The notes under the pieces: model-generated
The model's database searches: none
The model's input: the letters and a program-made list of their open reading frames with translations, nothing else
Told to the model about the DNA's origin: nothing
NCBI GenBank assembly: GCA_950097015.1
Contig: CATNEN010000039.1
Location: forward strand, 18,593,501 to 18,657,500
Length of the DNA: 64,000 bases
Origin: Macrostomum hystrix
Lineage: Eukaryota > Platyhelminthes > Macrostomidae
Direction: 5' to 3'
In this document: positions 10,879-22,386 of the stretch, piece by piece
Numbering within the stretch: position 1 is the stretch's first letter
Layout of the letters: every line of letters starts with the position of its first letter
Made by a program: the position numbers and the translations under genes

Positions 10879-13800
10879 TCAGCTATTGGCTCGTTTCACA
10901 GCAGCTTCCGCCAGTCGAATAATTTTCCAAGCGGTCTCACAGGCAACGCGCCCATCGCTTGGGTTGAACGCTTCATACGGTGTACTTCCATTGTGCGGAT
11001 ATCGAGGGTCGCGATTTAGCAGCCGGCACAGCTTGTCCACCAGAGGCTTTAGTTTCACCTGCCAATCATCGCTGATCAATTCCAGGTGGTCAACAAGGCT
11101 GTGACTTCGCTCTACTGACCGACCCTCGGCGAGCTCAATGGAGATGAGCGCTTTCTCCGCAGCCTGCCAGCTCTGGTAGCAAGCCCAGCAAGATTTGTTG
11201 CCAGCTGTCTCCGCGGCAGTCTCAGCATCACCGTGCGCTGTCAGCAAATAACGCCGAGCTTCTTCAGCAGATGGAGGGATCCGATCGCTTAAGTCTGTCA
11301 TGCTGCACTTGATGGCGCCGCCGAATGCGCCCCCCATTGACACGGCCATCTCCATAGACATTTCCGAACGACCCGAACGATTCCGGCGCCTGCTGATCGC
11401 CGTGCTGCCGCTGATTTGTTCCCAGTCCGATTTTGACTGCTCGTAGGTATCAGACTGATTCTGTTGGACATTAAACCAATCGTCCTCCTCTGTACTTCGC
11501 ATTGTGCTGCGCAAACTGAGTTCGTTTTTTACTGGCGTCGTCGGATTGGAGTGTTTTGTACTTTGTACTTCGGAGATCGAAGCCGCTATGACAGGCTGGT
11601 CGTATTGGAAGGCCGATTTTTTGTCGCAGTCGGCGTAGGTCTTATCTTGGTCAGCAGTTGAGAATTTGGAGAGAGCCCATTCAGAATATTCAATCAACTC
11701 ATCGGGTGATTGTCGGTACTGCTCAGTAGATTGAATGCTGGCTAGTGTATCAGTGTGGTCAGTCTTAGTTTTAATAGACGTGTCAAGTACTGGAATTTTG
11801 AGACATGAGTGCGGAATGCCGTGCCTTTCTAGCAGTTTAGAAACTTTTTGCGCGTCTTTAAGAGCTTCTTTAAGGCATAGCAATTTGCAAATCACATTAG
11901 ATTGCTTGTCATCCAAAAATTGTTTTAAAAGATGACAAACAGCATCACCAAGTTCATTCTGCCAAAAATCCAGATAATCTGCATCGTCGGGTAGACTTTC
12001 CTGATGTCTTACATATAAGACACCATTCAAAACAGCGAAATCTTTCGGTTTTTCCGATTCTTCAACTCTGCGCGATTCAATGTAAAGCCCCGTTGCTAGA
12101 TTATATCGACAATCCAGTTTTAAATTATCAAAGGTTTCAGTCAAGCTATTAAGTGTCTCTTCCCTGTTTTTTGTCGTCGATCCGAATACGATAACACTGG
12201 ATATTCCGAGTCTAATTTCGCTGTTGTCGAGTTTTTCTCTAACCGATTCGCACGCTGGGCAGCCTAGAGCACCAGCTGTGCACTCGTTGCACTCTTCCAG
12301 TAGCAATTGCTCCGTAATTACTTGCGATAGTCGGCGAACATTCAGATTGCTCGCCAGGTGTTTCTCTAACAACCTTCGTTGATCAGAGCTAAAATGACAG
12401 AATTCCAGATCAAGATATTCGATACCAATTTGTGCAGGGTATTTGATGCGATTGAAAAACTCTACCGCGTCATTGATGACTAGCTTGTTTGCTTCTACAA
12501 GCTTATAAGTTTTTGATTCGTATGCAGTGCTCACTGATGCAGGCAAAAACAGAAGCTTTGAGGAGCTCAGGACTGGCGGTGACGACTGGTCTATCAGCTT
12601 TAACAGCAGTTTAATGCATTTGCCGACGGAAGCCAGCATATTGTCTGGAACCGACTCTGGACTCGAGTCTCGAATCATCCGAAGCGACTGTGCTACCTGC
12701 TGCAAAGTGGGCTTTCGTGTTGCCCCCAGCTTCACAAATAAGTCGGTGTACTTCAGTAATTCATTCGAGCATGCGAAAATCAATGGTGGAATAGCTTCCT
12801 CAGCGTACAATGTGACTTGCATCGGCATCGCAAATCTTTTGTCTTGATCCACCAGAAGACAAGGCAAATCCTTGAATTCACGCGGTTGCTGGTTGAAGTC
12901 TTCTGGCTTGAGATATCTCATATGGTCGTAAATCTTGTGCATTACTTTTGCTCTGATCTTTACCTGTTTGTCTGGGAGCTCAACTCCTATAAAGATCTTG
13001 TCAATAAAAAGAGTCCTTACGTGAGACCAAAAATCGGTGACGCTTGGAGCCTTCTGCAAGTATTTTTTAAAACATTTCAGCTCCTGAATAATAGCTGGTG
13101 CCACTGGAAGCACAGACCAACTAATGTATTTGGCGTCTGTTGCTACGCATTTGCCAATCGATGTAAAGTACGGAGATTGTCTTCTGTTTGATAAAAGTTC
13201 TTTTAGATCGGAGTCAAAATCAGCAACTATGAAATCTTTGACCGCAAGTTCATTAAGGAGCTTGTCCTTTTCACTGGTACTATTAAAGCTTGCAGCTTCC
13301 ACAAACTTTAGAAGAGACTCAGATTTAGCTGTCGCATCCTCGACAGGAAGACGAGCAATTGAATTGGCGAATTTCAGTACCATCTCGGTCGAGCACTCGG
13401 TCACTAATCCAGCCAACTTCATCAATTCGAGCCATTCTTCACCTTTAAAATTTTCGGGCAGAAAGTTATCTTTGGAAAGAAATTCAACGAGAATTTCCAC
13501 CTTGTGATCGTAAAATTCACATGCCCTGCGCCACGATCCGTTGAGTGGGATTATTTTGGCGTCTTGCAGAGCTGCAAGAAATTTCCTGCCTTCATTTGGG
13601 TTGCTATGTGCAACACTTTTGTAACCCCAGCTGAGCTGCTTCAGCTTTTCCAGATGCAATAACTTTGTGGAGTCAGAAAACTTATGGAAAGCCGGAAGAA
13701 CAAACTCTGAATAGACGGTGCAATCACTCATTTTCTTGCAGCGCACCTGATTCAGCAATCTGTCAAGCTCCGTATTCTCCTTCAAGAAGGCACAGTTAGC

Positions 13801-16800
13801 GGCTTTGCTCCAGGCGTTCATCTCTGCCGATTCAAAGTTTGCTGGCAAAATTCTGGCGCTTATTCCACCCAAAGCAACGCACTTTAGGTCTAAAGTGACG
13901 AAAATTGGTAGCTTCCTAACAGTTTTATCAAAGCCATGAGCATTATGCTTGATAACTCGCTCAATAGCGTTTTGATTGCTTTGCAGATAGAGACAAATAT
14001 TTTCTGCCATAGTCACAGTTGGCAGTTCTGGCGGCTTGACGGGGTTCTCGTTTAGTGCGAAGTGAAACACAGGTAGCATTGTAACTGGTTGATTTAATTG
14101 GCCTACTGAGCTCAGCAGGATGTCGATCCGAAAGGCCAGCTCAGGTGCTTTGAGTTGTTTTAAAGATTCTTTGATATTCTCATTGAGGTCGTTTAGGCAA
14201 TCGCCACAGTCGAACGAGATGCTAGACAGTCGAGAAAGCTTAAAGAGGTTGTCACAAAATCTATCGCTAGTTTCATTTCCTCGATTGAAACGCGTTGGCA
14301 CCAAAGCAATGTCCCAGACTGAGCCAAATACCTCCGTTATCTCTTTTTTCGACCCATAGCTCGCCTGGTGATATGCCTGCTCAAGAAACTGCCAGACGTC
14401 TCGCAGCCAATCAACCGGCTTCTTGTCTTCCAGCTCAGATTCAATGCTGCTTATCGGAACGAAAGCCGAGTTAGCGTCTAAGAAAAGACTTGGTAGAAAA
14501 CTGTGCAGACAGATTTGAAAATCTTTAATCTCGAATCGCTTATAAAGGCCAGAATCGCAAAGCGAGCTGCTGTGATCTTGCAATGGCCTTGCCTTCACGG
14601 ACGCAGGCTTCTTAAGGACTTCAAATATAATCTGATGGCAAAATAGGCCTCCAAGACCTCGAGCCTTTGCAGGAAACAGGCTGACATATTCGGTTAGAAA
14701 CTTTGGTTTGTTCGGTTCAAAAACCCGAAGCAATCCATCGGCTGTGAGGTTTAGTGGAGTGCCGAAAAGCGAAGTGAACAAGTCGTTCATCTCTGTGGTC
14801 TTCTCTAAGCGGAAAGCAGATCGCAGCAAATATTTCATTAGAATTTCGACACCATGGGCACTTTTTATTGGAGTTAGCTCAATTAGCATAGGTAATTTGC
14901 TTCTCAGATCTTTGCAGCATACTCCTTTCAAAAAGTTTATTGTGGCTTTTTCATTAAAATTAGGCACATAGGGTACTTCACTTTTTTGCAGACAGTAGCC
15001 AAAATTCTTCCCCTCAGCGACCAGCGGTACACGCAGTCGCGATAAAATATCGCGCACATCGCTAGGCAGATTCTCCTGCAGAAATGCAGCAGTTCCATCC
15101 ACCGAGTCCACAGTCTGAGCGAGGGGCTTCCAGTCGATTCGGCCATCAACTGTAACAGGGAAAAGTTTCCACTTATTGGCGAACACTTCTTTGTAGAAGC
15201 TATAGGTCAGTGTGGCCCACCGGGATTTGTCGCCCTCCTTGATGCTCGGAAACAAATTGTAGTAGCGTTGCAGCCGCGAATCCTTAGAGTCCTCCAGGGC
15301 AGTTTTCTGGCGCTCTGTCAAAGCCTTCAGCAGAGAAGCATAGCAGACGGGCACGGCAGCAGTTGTTAGCAGATTGTTCCACACTGTAGATACATCGTTG
15401 GAGTGAGCTTCCCAGAGATTTCTTCGAGAGTGGTCCAGAACAAAATGGCCATTGACATGTACTGGAAGGTCTGTCGTAAGTGGTAGTGGCAGCAGGCTAA
15501 ACACACGACGCTTCGACTTAAAAACATTTTCTTCATCAATACGAGCTGCAACACCAACCTTTGGCAGCGCCTTCCATCCGCCTTTAGTAATCGCAGAGCT
15601 TAGACAGGACTCATTTTGGCTAGAAATCTGGTCCTTTGAGCCAAGACCAAGTTGCTGGGCGACAAACCATTTGCTAATTGTTGTAAGTTCAGCGCGACTC
15701 TGGCTAGTGGAGCGAATTTCCGTGTCGTGGATTATTGACTTTAACGAATGCAGAATCCTGACATCTGCACCTGGCTGCACTAGCTGCCGGCCCAGTTGTT
15801 GACATTCTTCTCTGAATTTTGTAGCGACTGGTATGTTTGATGATATGTTTGATGACACTTCAAAGACTTTTGTCATTGGTCCGTCTGGTGAGAGATCAGA
15901 GAGAGTTATAGTCCGAATACTGGTTAGAAACAATAGTATTTCAGCCAGGTCACCCTTAAACTCGTGAAATAATCTGCTAATGCCTTCGGAACCCAATGGT
16001 TCCTTACTTAAGCAAATCTGAGATTCTTTCGCGGTTTCTTTATTTCTTAAAGGCAGCCGGAAAATGGTGGATCCAGTTGAGCACTCATTAGTGATGTTGA
16101 AGCCATCGAAAACATCGCAAAATAAATTCCTGACCTCTTCTAAGCCTTCATCCTTAAACATTCCACCAGGGCTTTCTGTACTAGCATGAGGCAAATACTT
16201 ACAGTGCGGGTCCATAATGCACAGGACACGATTGTCAGACATAAACATGGGCACATCGGTAACGTGATAGACACAGTTGAAGCCGATGCCATACTGGCCA
16301 GTCTTCCACGGTTGACTTTGCTTTGAGCCGACGCCTAGGTTTTGAATTCCATTAATGTCTTCGTCTGAGAAAACTGCATCGTTGACAATAACAAGAGCTG
16401 GTCCTTGTAAGTTCTTCCACTCGTCACTAATTATCTTCTCATTACCTAGGCTGCGTCTATCAATAATGAAATTTAATCTGGTAGCTCCGGCATCATCAGC
16501 GTTTTGCACTAGCTCCTTGAAGATCTCGATGCCAAGTGGATAGTCATTGAGAATCCCCCTGAGTCGCGTAGTCAGTTTCTCGCGCTGGCCGAACGAGAAA
16601 GGCTTGTAGTGCTTCTTAATCTGTTGATATCTCTGATCAGGAATGCCCAGTTTTTCACAGACGCCAGGTGCCAGGTCCGGATGCGTAAAACGCGAATTAG
16701 CAGCCCCGCTCAGCCATTTAACGCTGCCAAAGCAAAGGTCTGAGCATCGTAGTAAAAATCCTCCCTGGTCTGGAGCGAAGATTTCACTCGGCCGTGGTAT

Positions 16801-19800
16801 TTGCTCAGCATTGAGTTCACTGAGCCGTGCCAGCAATTCGATGCTGCACTTTCTATCCTTTTTACTGAGAGCGGCTCCGTTGTATTTCTCCTGCATCCCT
16901 TTTAGAACATTGCGATATGTGATCGCGTCGAATTTATCGCGCACGCCGACAGCGCGAAGGAATGGCAGGTATTTGAGTTGGCTGTTGGTATCACGGAAGT
17001 ATGGTGGCAGGCGATACAGATAAGGCAAGCACTCCACATCATCTTCGTCCAGTGATACCTGCTGAGGATGCAATGGGCCGAAATCGGAGTACAAGATAAC
17101 TGGAGATCCGCAAGCCACATAGTAGGCATTAAACTCTTCGGCAAGATGCGGCTTTTCAGACATTAGCTTGGACAGATGCTCATAAACGGCTATGCAAATT
17201 GCAAGGCATCTCACACTAACAACCTGGGACGCCAGCAACAGCTGCTTCGAAGCAACCTTCCAGGTAACTTCGCTTTTTAATCCTATCCGACTAAGCATTT
17301 CTTCCGGTATTTTAGCCACGACAGATTTATCAACGATGAGCTCACAGAGAGACACTAGATTCTCTTGGCTAAAGTGATATAGCGATCCAGGACTAAAGAG
17401 TTGATTCTCTGGAATGCTTTCAGAATGCCAACGCAACTCAGACAGCTCCGTTCCGTCGTATTTTTTCTTCGCGGGCAGGAAAGAAATGCTTGCTAACTCA
17501 CCCAGGCGATCAGAGAATTCTATTTTATGATCAGCAATGTATTTTAACAGCGTCCGCGTCCTTTGATGGCGATCGTCCTTTGACAGTGTCTTTATTGAGG
17601 CTGCTCGCTCCAACAACTCGTCGAAATTGATGTGGCTGCGCAAGCCTAACTCTGCTAGCGCACGACGAAGATTTCCTGATTGAAACTTTTTATGAGGGAA
17701 CACGGAATCTTCCTTGTCAAATAGAGAGGCTGCAGTGCAGCACGGATCTAGAAGCTTGCTGGCTGCGCATAGCTTGTGAGCTTGGTTTGGTAGGAAGCTG
17801 CAGGACCTTAACAAGGACCTGATTTTGTCTGATCTGAGCCAAAATGCCGAATCGTCTTCCTGAACCTGCTTCCTACTGATTGTTCTCAAAATAACTAGCA
17901 AAAGCTGACAACAGCTCTCACGCACTTGCTGTCTTCCAGGATAGCCTTCCCACAGTTTGTGAAGCTGTTCTAAAAAACTTGCGATAAATTGTTCGCCTGT
18001 CAAGAGCCTCTGGCCAATCAGACCGAGTCCAAGGGCAGCTTGCTGAACGCCTGGCGCCAGACCTTGCTCCAGGCCACAGCCTGTTGGAGCCAGTGACTGA
18101 GCAAGGCAACGAACGGCTGCTTTTAGTTTGGCTCCGAGTTTGCCCATGCTTAAAAGAGACTCGTCCAAAAAAATTACTTCCTGCAGAGGTTGCCATCCTT
18201 TGTTAGTCGGAAAAATACTTGGCGCATTGGGGCTTTCAGAAAAAACTGTCCTGTAGAAGCTGTCTCCGAGGTGGCGCCAGATGGTTCCATTTGTGGATTC
18301 CAGAAGAGGCCAAAGGTCGGGCGATCCTGGAATCTTGTGCTTAGCCAAATGTTGCAAGGCGGCAACGAGCGCTGTGCAGACAGCCTCCCGAAGGAGAGTA
18401 GCATTCCAGCGGCCCGGATGACAAGCGGCATCGGTCTCGTCCATTGTGGCTTCTTGCAGGTGGCGCCGGCTTGAAGTCACTGCAAAAGCGGCATTGACAT
18501 GAAACATAAGTGGCGTCTCGATCGGCAACGGCAGAAAATTGAATGCGACACCAGGTTTAACGACATCGACTGCGCAGTCGCTTGTGGAAGGTTGGACCAG
18601 ACGAATGGCTATGGTAGCTAGTGGTGGCCTTAGAGTATTGTTCTGCTGGAACATCTCAATTGATTCCTTCGATCCCAGGGCGGTGCTCATTAGCCATTCG
18701 TCGACTCGGGACGACACCGCAGCTAACTTCTCGTTGCCCAACCGTTTGGCCTCCTCCAGTTTAAGTCGGAGGTCGATCTTGAGTTGCAACTGACCAATAA
18801 AATCTTTGCTACGGCTGTTATTTTTTATGTGCTCCGTGGCTGCGTTCAGCACTCGAGTCTGTTGGAGCAAGTCGTCACTACCAATATTGCCTGGTAGAGG
18901 CTGGAGACATCTGATCAAACTGCGCTTCACCTTAAGCAGTTGAGAAACTTTTGAACCTTCTCGCACGATCAGTAGCTGTAGCTTCGATACAGACTGCGTA
19001 AAAAGCAACAGCAGATGGGCCATCTGAGCTGTCTTGCTGAATAGATCATTCATCTCGATCTCCCCGTAGGCCCGTTGACAGATTTTGGACTCGACAGCTT
19101 GTGCTGGCGTTCTGAGAGGCAGGCGAATCAGAGTGCCCCTGTAAGGCTGCTTACTGAGGTCGCTGCCGCAGCCCATAACGCCATTATAGGGTGCAAACTG
19201 ATGCGGGTACTGCGCCAAAGTCTGGCTTCCAATTGCCGATGCGAAGTTCAACTTCAGACCAGTGCTGCGCTCACTCTGTCGAGAGTACACCTGCGGAGCA
19301 TTCAGAGCATGGAGGATTTGTTTGGCTGACTCAAATGTCACGATAAATTTAATTATACGAGTGTACATTTGATGGATGTAGTTCCCCTTAGTTCCCCTTG
19401 TCGTAGTTAAAGAAGCCACAGACAAAAGTGCGATTCTCTTACATCTTCCAGGAAGCCCCGCCCCGGGTGCTCGCCATGTGGATCGAGCAGCTGCAGCCGG
19501 AAGCCGCTGAGCACAGCTGGCGCGTCTGTCAGATTGTAGACTGCGTTGAAGCCGAGACCGAACCTGCCTACCTTGCCAGCCTGGTTGCTCTTGGTGGCGC
19601 CGCCAAGGCTCAGCAGATTCTCAAAGTCGGCATCGGTGAAAAGCGAGTTGTTGTGCGCCCACAAGCTGGGACCCTAAATTTTATTAGAAGTAAAAAGGTA
19701 AAAAAACTTATTATTATTTTTTTATAATAGATGAAAGCGAGCTACTAATCTACTTATTAACTTTTTTGCATACAGCAGTCAGTCTTAGTCGACGCCGAAA

Positions 19801-21520
19801 TCTAAATTTTGCGCTCTGATGCTCCCCACTTGCTCAAGAGATTGGCTTCGATCTCTGCTTTCCACCAACACTTAGCAACGCATGAATTTCTCAGTCCCGT
19901 GTGGTCAAATCGAACGACACAAGCGCTCCTTTCCAACCTCAGTTACCCGTCAAGTCGGGTACCGAAAGCGTTTTTTAAAAGAATACAATCGCCTAAAGCA
20001 GGGGTCGGCAAACTCCGGCCTGCGGGCTAGATGCGGCTCTCGACGCTCCCAAATCAGTCCCGTTGCCCCTTTCCAATACTTATAGTATCCTGTCTCAAAT
20101 CTCTCTGATCTGGAGATGGAGAGTCTCATCTATCCCCTGTTTCATTTCTCCTCTGTCATATTTTTCCTCTCATCTCTCGGGTGTCTCATCTCTCCCCTCA
20201 TCTCATCTCTCTCATATTCTTACTCCTGATGCAGCCCGCTGTCTTCTTTTAGGTTCTCCGGAGCCTGCACGCAAACAAGTTTGCGGACCCCTGGCCTAAG
20301 GCTTCCAAATCACAAAATCGGTCCAGTGAAACGCCAGTGGGCAGGGCTAAGGCATGCGATGGCCATGAACGTTTTACTGTGCCGTGGACTCTGAGTCTTA
20401 GCTGTGGCTGTGGCAGCGGCCGCTAGAGTGGATGCTCTGCTCAGCCTTCCAAGCTGACGAGTGCATAAAGGACTGGGGATGCCTTGTACAATTTGGCTTA
20501 GCAGAACCGCTCGTCGACCATCCTCGGGCCGGCGGAGAAAAAAACAATGGGATATGGGCCGAGAGCTACAACCGTGCAAGCCGCCGACAAGGACGTTCCC
20601 CTTGCGGGGTCCGAAGCCCGAACTCGGAGGTACCTGGACTGCATCCTGTGCAATGCTGGAGCATCCGACACTGCCAATGGCCTTGACAACGCTTACATGA
20701 GACTGCCGGTTCGCCAGCATAACAAACCGCCCGCTTCGCTTCGGCCCTGCTCTTCGCGCAATCCTATACACGATATAATGACTTCTACTTTACAACTTAT
20801 TATTGTATATATTGCCTGTCTATTGCAATAATTTCCTTCTTTAACTTGCTCTTTTGTCTCGTTCTGTCATGGGAAGTCATGATCATGCGAATTATTTGGG
20901 AGCTCTATAATAATAACAATAAGAAGAATAATTGCAAAACGGCTGTGGGCAATGGCACATAATTTGGTGCCACAGTCAGCCAGGAGGTCATTCTGCCCAT
21001 TTCACTGGCTCCGGAGAACACACACGCACAGACACATTGCGTGTTCTCATCGTCAGGCAGTGTACACTTTCACTGCTGTACCTTGGAGGTTATACACGAC
21101 AACCCCGAAGCCTTATCTCCACGGCTGCGCCCTTAAATAAATGTGACCTCGCCGCTGAATCGAGCTTAAGGATCTTGGTGCGAGAGGCAAACGCGTTAAA
21201 CGCTCGGTCGGTCACCCCCGAGAGCTTAATATAAAAGTTATTGTATAATAATAGCCGTATTAATAACATTCATAAAAAAATAAAACTACCTGACAGTCGG
21301 CCATGCGACCGCTGAGAACAGATTTGCGCCACTGCAGATTGCTACGGCTATCATAAATCAGCGTCACCTCGGTAGCACCCGCGTCGTCTGCATTCTGAAT
21401 AATTTCCTTCGGGATCGCCAACCCGTCCGAGTAATCTTTAAGTATGTTATTGAGTCGGCGAGTGAGCGACTCAGACTGACCGCAGAGTTCCAGGCCTTCC
21501 AACATTCCGTCGGAGGCCAT
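10879..21520 (-). CDS. Sacsin-like protein: two sacsin/HSP90-ATPase repeats and C-terminal HEPN domain
   Basis: Sacsin-family proteins are giant cytosolic proteins with HSP90-like ATPase modules, linked to chaperone function. Exons: 21520-21290, 19673-19443 and 19290-10879. All joins are phase 0, with donors GTAGTT and GTAAGA, and the product is about 2957 aa. The first repeat (residues about 15-250) has the N-box IIQNADDAGAT, the continuation MADCQ-GPSLWAHNN across intron 1, and GRFGLGFNAVYN. A second repeat starts near residue 1050 (GQREKLTTRL, LVQNADDAGAT, GQYGIGFNCVYH). The last ~130 residues resemble the HEPN domain that ends vertebrate sacsin. No N-terminal ubiquitin-like domain and no J domain were found, and only two clear ATPase repeats occur, against three and about 4,580 residues in the human protein. 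It may be a sacsin paralogue rather than the orthologue. Exon 3 is 8.4 kb without an intron. Confidence 0.9.
19999..20293. mobile_element. 295-bp hAT-type MITE in sacsin-like intron 1
   Basis: It begins CAGGGGTCGGCAAACT and ends AGTTTGCGGACCCCTG, with one mismatch between the arms; CAGGGG ends are typical of hAT elements. It is flanked by GCCTAAAG (19991-19998) and GCCTAAGG (20294-20301), an 8-bp duplication with one difference. The interior (about 20090-20220) is a pyrimidine-rich tract of TCTCATCTCTC motifs that matches the reverse complement of the 30-35 kb satellite monomer. Confidence 0.9.
20302..20775. other. GC-rich intronic segment, possible retroelement fragment
   Basis: This part of the sacsin-like intron is clearly richer in G/C than its surroundings and has open stretches on both strands, but no recognisable protein motif. 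It could be the untranslated end of a retrotransposon. No terminal repeat or target duplication was seen. Confidence 0.25.
20908..21219 (-). mobile_element. tRNA-derived SINE, copy 3
   Basis: It is a minus-strand copy with the (ATA/ATT)n tail on the left (20908-20935), then the family end, GT-rich body, GGCGAGGTCACATTTA segment and tRNA-like head to about 21219. Possible target duplication: GAGCTCTATA at the left edge and GAGCTTAATA at the right. It lies in intron 1 of the sacsin-like gene in the same orientation as the gene. Confidence 0.85.
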
Positions 21521-22386
21521 GGAAGCCGCGGTGACTGTCCTGTACTGTGCCTGTGCAACGAAATTTCATGCAAGCCACATATATAGTAGAGCATAGGATT
21601 TAAATTGTTGGAAAGTGGCTGGATTTGTGCAACAATCAGACAGGCAAACATGCGAGAGACATGAGAAATTGTGAAGCAAAACATAGCAAATATATATTTA
21701 TCGTATTCTTACGTTGAATAAAATAGCCTCTATTATTCAGGTTTGCGGTTTGCCAAATTTCGGTCCAAAGCTAATCAGATACGTATATTAAAAACTCAAA
21801 AAACGTGTTTCGTCTTTGCAGCAAAGAATACACAGTAACGCTTTCATCACATTTTATAGATCCTACGCAGCAAAGCTTCATTTTATCTTGCATAATGTAA
21901 GCCTTGCAAATACGCTTCAGAACATTGTATTTGCATGGCTCACATGATTCGCGTACACGACGAGGCGTCCGTGGATTGATACGGCCCAGGAATGGAAGGA
22001 AGAGGTTCGGGGAGCGTTCGCTGGGGAGCGTGTGCGTGTGGGACAGAGAAACAGCCGAGAGGCAGAGCTTCTCTGCCGCTTTTCATGTGACTCAGGAGTC
22101 CACACAGAAACGGGCCTCTGGCCCGTGGAGCGTTCATCTCTCTGTTAGGAAAGTAACTCTCTCTCTCTCTGGTAAGAAATACAAGTATTATCTATATACA
22201 TCCACAGTCTACACCCTGTCTGTCGATTTCTTTCATTGAATTCGGGAATGAAAAAGTGGCTACACGCTATGCGAAATTTCGTCAGTAAAATGTTAGCCGT
22301 GACTGCCAAAACTGAGCTTTAGACAACTAGCTGAGTACGCACGCACTGAGAGGCAAACAGAGCGCTAGAAGCATATAGTGTATTTG

